NCBI GenBank assembly: GCA_900557045.1
Contig: USQY01000038.1
Location: forward strand, 1 to 17,477
Source: an uncultured Clostridium sp.
GTDB lineage: Bacteria; Bacillota; Clostridia; TANB77; CAG-508
Direction: 5' to 3'
DNA length: 17,477 nucleotides
Of this stretch, positions 13,981 to 17,477 are shown piece by piece. The position numbers were made by a program, and so were the translations under genes. The first letter of the stretch is position 1. Every line of letters starts with the position of its first letter. Under the pieces are notes generated by a model, which did not search any database, was not told where the DNA came from, and saw only the letters and a program-made list of their open reading frames with translations.

Positions 13981-15621
13981 ATGAAACAAAAGAACTTATT
14001 TAAATTTATATTTTACACACTAACTATACTTTTAACATTTACTTATATAATCTATAGAATATTTTTTACAATTCCTACAACTCTAGGAATAATTGCTTTA
14101 ATATCATCAATATTAGTACTTTTTATTGAAATATGGGAATCTCTAGATTTTTTTGCATATTATTTGAATATTTTATGTGTGAAAAAAACATCTCCTAAAA
14201 TTCCTGACTTATCTAATATAACTCAATATCCTGATATAGATGTTTTAATTGCTACTATTAATGAACATGAATCATTATTAAAAAATACTATTACTGCATG
14301 CAAAAATATGAGTTACCCTGATAAATCAAAAATTCATATTTATATATGTGATGATGGTAATAGAGCAAATATTAAGAAATTAGCAGAAAATTTAGGTGTT
14401 AATTATTTATCACGAATTACTAATAAAAATGCAAAAGCAGGAAATTACAATCATGCATTAAATCACATTACTTCACCTTTTGTTGCAACATTTGACGCAG
14501 ATATGGCACCAACTCCAAATTTTTTACTTACTACTCTCCCATTCTTTTTTACTGGCACAGATGAAATAGGTTTTGTTCAATTGCCACAAAGTTTTAACAA
14601 CCCAGATATTTTCCAATTACGTTTTAAATTAGAAAATAAAATTCCTTTTGAACAAGACTATTTTTACCACTCAATTCAAATAGCAAAAAATGCTACAAAT
14701 TCAGCAATTTACTGTGGTACAAATGCTTTATTTTCAAGAAAAGCTTTAAATTCTTGTAATGGATTTGCAATCGGAACAATTTCTGAAGATATTGCAACTG
14801 GTATGATGATCGAATCTAAAGGATATAAGTGTTTGGCTCTTAATAACGTAGAAGCATACGGAACAGCAGTAAATGATTTATCTGGTTTCGTAAAACAACG
14901 TTCACGTTGGGCAAGAGGTTGTGTTCAAATTTTAAAAAAATATAATATATTAAAAAATAAAGGTTTATCTTTTAAACAAAAAATAGAATATTTATCTTGT
15001 ATTTCTTATTGGTTTTTTGGTGTTAGACGAATGGTATATCTGTTAACTCCTTTACTTTTCAGTATTTTCGGAGTTATTATTGTAGATTGTAATTTAACTA
15101 CTTTTATATCAATATGGTTACCTACTTATATTTTAAAAAGATTTACATTAGATATTTTTGAAGGTAATAAACGTTCATCTACTTGGAATAAAATTTATGA
15201 AACCATATTGACACCTGTACTTTGCAAAGAAGTTTTAAAAGAATTTTTTGGTTTTGGAAATACTAAATTTGAAGTTACACCAAAATCTTCTCAAAATTTA
15301 AAAATGAGTAAAACTAATAAACAATTATTAATAAGTCATTTGGTTTTATTAATCTTAAATATTTTAGGTTTAATTATGTGTTTATTTAGAATTAAAACAA
15401 GTGGAATTACAGTATATATTTTATCTTTATTATGGATAATTTCTAATATTTTTTATTTAACAATTTCTGTTATTTTTGATAGTAGCGTAAAATGTACGGC
15501 TTCTGCTAATTTTATTCCTAATAAAATTAGCGTATATAAAAAACTTTCTGTTTTAGGTATCTTCTTCAATAGAAATAAACTTTCAAAAAATACGAATACG
15601 ATAAAAAAAAAAACAAAATAA
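13981..15621 (+). CDS. Cellulose synthase-like glycosyltransferase family 2 (BcsA/CcsA-like)
   Basis: The product has 546 residues. Membrane helices at about 8-30 and 33-55 precede a GT2 domain. Processive synthase motifs are complete: DDG at 124-126, DAD at 172-174 (TFDADMAPTPNFL), SED at 268-270 in the place of TED, and QRSRW at 306-310. Further helices lie at about 340-385 and 448-500. FEVTPK (430-435) matches the FxVTxK gating-loop motif of BcsA. The enzyme would polymerise UDP-glucose into a beta-1,4-glucan and pass it through the membrane. The C terminus stops without a PilZ domain, so the usual cyclic-di-GMP switch is absent. The next gene encodes a GH5 cellulase, as in clostridial cellulose loci. 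The ribosome binding site is weak (ACGAG 6-7 nt before ATG). A hairpin ATATAG/CTATAT (13938-13959) lies just before it. A different beta-glycan product is possible. Confidence 0.9.
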   Translation: MKQKNLFKFIFYTLTILLTFTYIIYRIFFTIPTTLGIIALISSILVLFIEIWESLDFFAYYLNILCVKKTSPKIPDLSNITQYPDIDVLIATINEHESLLKNTITACKNMSYPDKSKIHIYICDDGNRANIKKLAENLGVNYLSRITNKNAKAGNYNHALNHITSPFVATFDADMAPTPNFLLTTLPFFFTGTDEIGFVQLPQSFNNPDIFQLRFKLENKIPFEQDYFYHSIQIAKNATNSAIYCGTNALFSRKALNSCNGFAIGTISEDIATGMMIESKGYKCLALNNVEAYGTAVNDLSGFVKQRSRWARGCVQILKKYNILKNKGLSFKQKIEYLSCISYWFFGVRRMVYLLTPLLFSIFGVIIVDCNLTTFISIWLPTYILKRFTLDIFEGNKRSSTWNKIYETILTPVLCKEVLKEFFGFGNTKFEVTPKSSQNLKMSKTNKQLLISHLVLLILNILGLIMCLFRIKTSGITVYILSLLWIISNIFYLTISVIFDSSVKCTASANFIPNKISVYKKLSVLGIFFNRNKLSKNTNTIKKKTK

Positions 15622-15647
15622 ATAAAAAAATAAAGATAAATATAAAG

Positions 15648-15716
15648 CAAAAATAAAATAAAACAAAAATAAAATAAAATAAAACAAAAATAAAATAAAA
15701 CAAAAATAAAAATAAA
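15648..15716 (+). repeat. A-rich tandem repeat between synthase and cellulase genes
   Basis: CAAAAATAAAATAAAA units begin at 15648, 15664, 15685 and 15701 (spacings 16, 21, 16; the longer unit has five extra bases). The plus strand is almost free of G here. It forms most of the 121-nt gap before the GH5 gene. It could be an unstructured mRNA spacer or slippage-prone DNA. Confidence 0.65.
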
Positions 15717-15742
15717 TAAAAGAAAGAGGGTGCAATTTTTTA

Positions 15743-16909
15743 ATGAAAAAAACTGTTATTATATTTTTTATTATAATTGCTTTTTTAATTACATGTATAT
15801 TTGTTTATAAAACTTATTCTCCTATAAGTTCTAATACTACAAACAAGCAACTTAATATTGATAAAACTACTGTTTCTTATAATGGATGGATTCATACTAA
15901 TGGCGCAAATTTAGAAAACGAAAAAAATGAAAAAATTCAATTAAAAGGATTGAGCAGCCATGGAATTGAATGGTTTTCTGATGTTATTACTTTCGAAAAT
16001 TTAGAAAATCTGAAAAAAACTTGGGGCATAAATGTTTTTAGAATTGCTATGTACACAGATTCTCATGGAAGTGGATATATTTATAATCCTAATGAAAATA
16101 GAGAAAAAGTTTATAAAATTATTGATATGGCAACAAGCCTTGATATGTATGTAGTAGTAGATTGGCATATTTTAAATGACAATAATCCTCAACTACATAA
16201 ACAAGAAGCAAAAGTATTTTTTGATGAAGTTTCAAAAAAATATTCTAATACTCCAAATGTAATTTATGAAATATGTAATGAACCTAACGGAAACGAGGTA
16301 ACTTGGGAAAGGCACATTAAACCATATGCAGAAGAAATAATACCAATTATACGAAGTAACTCTGAAAAATCTTTAATAATAGTTGGTACTCCAGATTGGT
16401 GTAAAAAATTAAAGAAAGCTGCTGACAATCCAATAAGTTTTAAAAATATTGCATATTCATGCCATTTTTATTCTGGCACACATGGATCAGAATTACGTGA
16501 ACAAATAGATTATTGTATTGAAAAAAACATTCCTATTTTCGTTTCTGAATGTGGTTTAACAGCTGCTAGTGGTGATGGTGAAGTATATTTTGATAAATTT
16601 TCTGAATGGATTAACTACTTGAATTCTAAAAATATTAGTTGGATATATTGGTCTTTTTCTAATAAAGATGAAAGTTCTGCTATTTTATTGCCAGAATATG
16701 AAGTTAAAAATAATGAATTTACTAGTAATATAAAAGATAACACTAATTCAAATTTGCAGGAAAACATTAATTTTAGTTCTCTAGAAAATACTAATACTAC
16801 TAATAATACTAATTCTGAAGAAAGTATTTCTATTATTGACTCAAATTTAGATTTTAATAATTATTTAACTGAATCTGGAAAATTTATAAAAAATATTTTT
16901 AATAAATAA
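15743..16909 (+). CDS. Glycoside hydrolase family 5 endoglucanase (cellulase), membrane-anchored or secreted
   Basis: The product has 388 residues. An N-terminal hydrophobic segment (about 5-22) acts as signal or anchor; the LITC in it is a poor lipobox. The GH5 barrel covers about 46-310: Arg100 (NVFRIAMY), DWH at 140-142, the acid/base Glu180 in CNEP, His241/Tyr243, and nucleophile Glu269 in VSECG, with Trp303 near the barrel end. This pattern fits subfamily 2 endo-beta-1,4-glucanases. An Asn/Ser/Thr-rich tail (about 321-370) ends in a short amphipathic helix. It is the second enzyme of the cellulose locus. In such loci an endoglucanase trims or releases nascent glucan and is needed for normal export. 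The GAGGG before the start is about 12 nt from ATG, rather far. Function is secure at family level. Confidence 0.92.
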   Translation: MKKTVIIFFIIIAFLITCIFVYKTYSPISSNTTNKQLNIDKTTVSYNGWIHTNGANLENEKNEKIQLKGLSSHGIEWFSDVITFENLENLKKTWGINVFRIAMYTDSHGSGYIYNPNENREKVYKIIDMATSLDMYVVVDWHILNDNNPQLHKQEAKVFFDEVSKKYSNTPNVIYEICNEPNGNEVTWERHIKPYAEEIIPIIRSNSEKSLIIVGTPDWCKKLKKAADNPISFKNIAYSCHFYSGTHGSELREQIDYCIEKNIPIFVSECGLTAASGDGEVYFDKFSEWINYLNSKNISWIYWSFSNKDESSAILLPEYEVKNNEFTSNIKDNTNSNLQENINFSSLENTNTTNNTNSEESISIIDSNLDFNNYLTESGKFIKNIFNK

Positions 16910-17010
16910 AACCGCACAAATTATTAAAAAAAATTAAAATTACAGAAAATATATTTAAAAAACTAAACTATAATATCTTATAACATCTGTCGAATTTTGA
17001 CGATGAAAAA

Positions 17011-17069
17011 AGCTTGCAATTTGTATAAAATTACTATACAATACTCGCAAGCTATTTTTATTATTTTTT
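17011..17069. terminator. Bidirectional terminator between convergent genes
   Basis: AGCTTGC (17011-17017) pairs with GCAAGCT (17047-17053). Inside, TTGTATA (17021-17027) pairs with TATACAA (17035-17041). T-rich sequence follows on the plus strand (17054-17069), and a T6 run follows on the minus strand. It serves both the GH5 gene and the DUF1858 gene. Confidence 0.9.
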
Positions 17070-17082
17070 ACTATTTAATTCA

Positions 17083-17268
17083 CTATGCATTTAATTCTTC
17101 AACTAGTTTGTCCACATCTATTCCATGAACTGCGCATGCTTCTTCTAATGTTTCTGCTTGTGAAGCAGGACATCCTAAACAATGCATTCCTGCAGCTAAT
17201 AAAATTTCTGCTTTATTTGGTGCAACTTCTAATAATTCACCTATTTTTATATTTTTTGTTATTTCCAT
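17083..17268 (-). CDS. DUF1858 / hybrid-cluster-associated redox disulfide protein
   Basis: This is a 61-residue protein made up of one DUF1858 domain. The landmark is AGMHCLGCPASQAETLEEAC, with the CxxC pair at residues 30 and 33. Small proteins of this family are predicted redox-active disulfide carriers, often found near hybrid-cluster proteins in anaerobes; the exact partner is unknown. I start at ATG 17268 because GAGGTG lies 6 nt before it. An in-frame GTG three codons further out overlaps that ribosome binding site and is unlikely to be used. It converges with the cellulase gene and appears to be a single-gene unit. Confidence 0.88.
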   Translation of the reverse strand: MEITKNIKIGELLEVAPNKAEILLAAGMHCLGCPASQAETLEEACAVHGIDVDKLVEELNA

Positions 17269-17287
17269 TTTTTTCACCTCAATTCAT

Positions 17288-17296
17288 ATTATACCA
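17288..17296 (-). promoter_or_regulatory. Extended -10 promoter of the DUF1858 gene
   Basis: On the minus strand TGGTATAAT is an extended -10 (TGnTATAAT). No good -35 is visible. The start would be near 17281, leaving a leader of only about 13 nt that contains the ribosome binding site. Confidence 0.65.
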
Positions 17297-17477
17297 AAAA
17301 ATTTATAAAAAGTACATATCCCCCCTATTTTTTTATTTATTATATTTATTTTATCTTGTCATGTTTGTTTTTTATATTTGGTTTATGTTTTAATTCCATT
17401 TTAATTTAACTTTAATTATCAATTTTATTTATTTCTAATTTTATTTTGGTTTTGTTTTTGATTTATTTTTATTTTAT

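Noticed and set aside
17297..17477. Plus-strand frame overlapping the DUF1858 gene and the window end
   Set aside because: It is a Leu/Phe-rich frame antisense to the DUF1858 gene, then T-rich low-complexity sequence, with no coding signal.

Overview
The window comes from a very AT-rich Firmicute, most likely a clostridial or related gut-type anaerobe. This rests on the A/T-dominated codon use, strong GGAGG-type ribosome binding sites, tRNA genes with encoded CCA, BspA-type leucine-rich repeats and SpaA/Cna_B-like surface domains, a DUF1858 redox mini-protein, and a cellulose synthase plus GH5 pair resembling clostridial cellulose loci. I cannot name the species.

Layout. Positions 1-1474 (minus strand) hold a fabG-type short-chain reductase and a three-tRNA cluster (Lys, Glu, Thr) with its own consensus promoter and terminator. 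Between the tRNA terminator and fabG lie four tandem 14-bp repeats. Positions 1665-2661 (minus) are a decayed AAA/DUF4143 ATPase gene with several stops and frameshifts. Positions 2847-11987 (minus) are a two-gene surface operon. The upstream gene encodes a 637-residue membrane-anchored MucBP/DUF11-type protein. The downstream gene encodes a 2403-residue secreted protein with LRR_5, Cna_B-like and very long GLUG-like beta-helix repeats.

Positions 11997-13557 are an IS110-family element on the plus strand. Its left end appears to encode a bridge RNA with recognisable target-binding and donor-binding loops. The element sits exactly inside the Shine-Dalgarno sequence of the surface operon: removing it restores GGAGG 8 nt before the GTG start. 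The RNA's target guides spell that same SD-containing site. Joining the element's two ends would build a TTGACA-N18-TATAAT promoter in the excised circle. In the integrated state the same right-end TTGACA lies 17 bp from a flanking CATAAT and points at the next operon.

Positions 13734-16909 (plus) hold a small hydrophobic ORF without a good start, a BcsA-like cellulose synthase without a PilZ domain, and a GH5 cellulase, forming a minimal exopolysaccharide locus. Before insertion the surface operon and the cellulose locus were divergent neighbours sharing one intergenic region. The IS now cuts the surface operon from its probable promoter and may drive the cellulose genes. Positions 17083-17268 (minus) encode a DUF1858 protein, convergent with the cellulase and separated from it by a bidirectional terminator. 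From 17297 to the end I see only T-rich low-complexity sequence.
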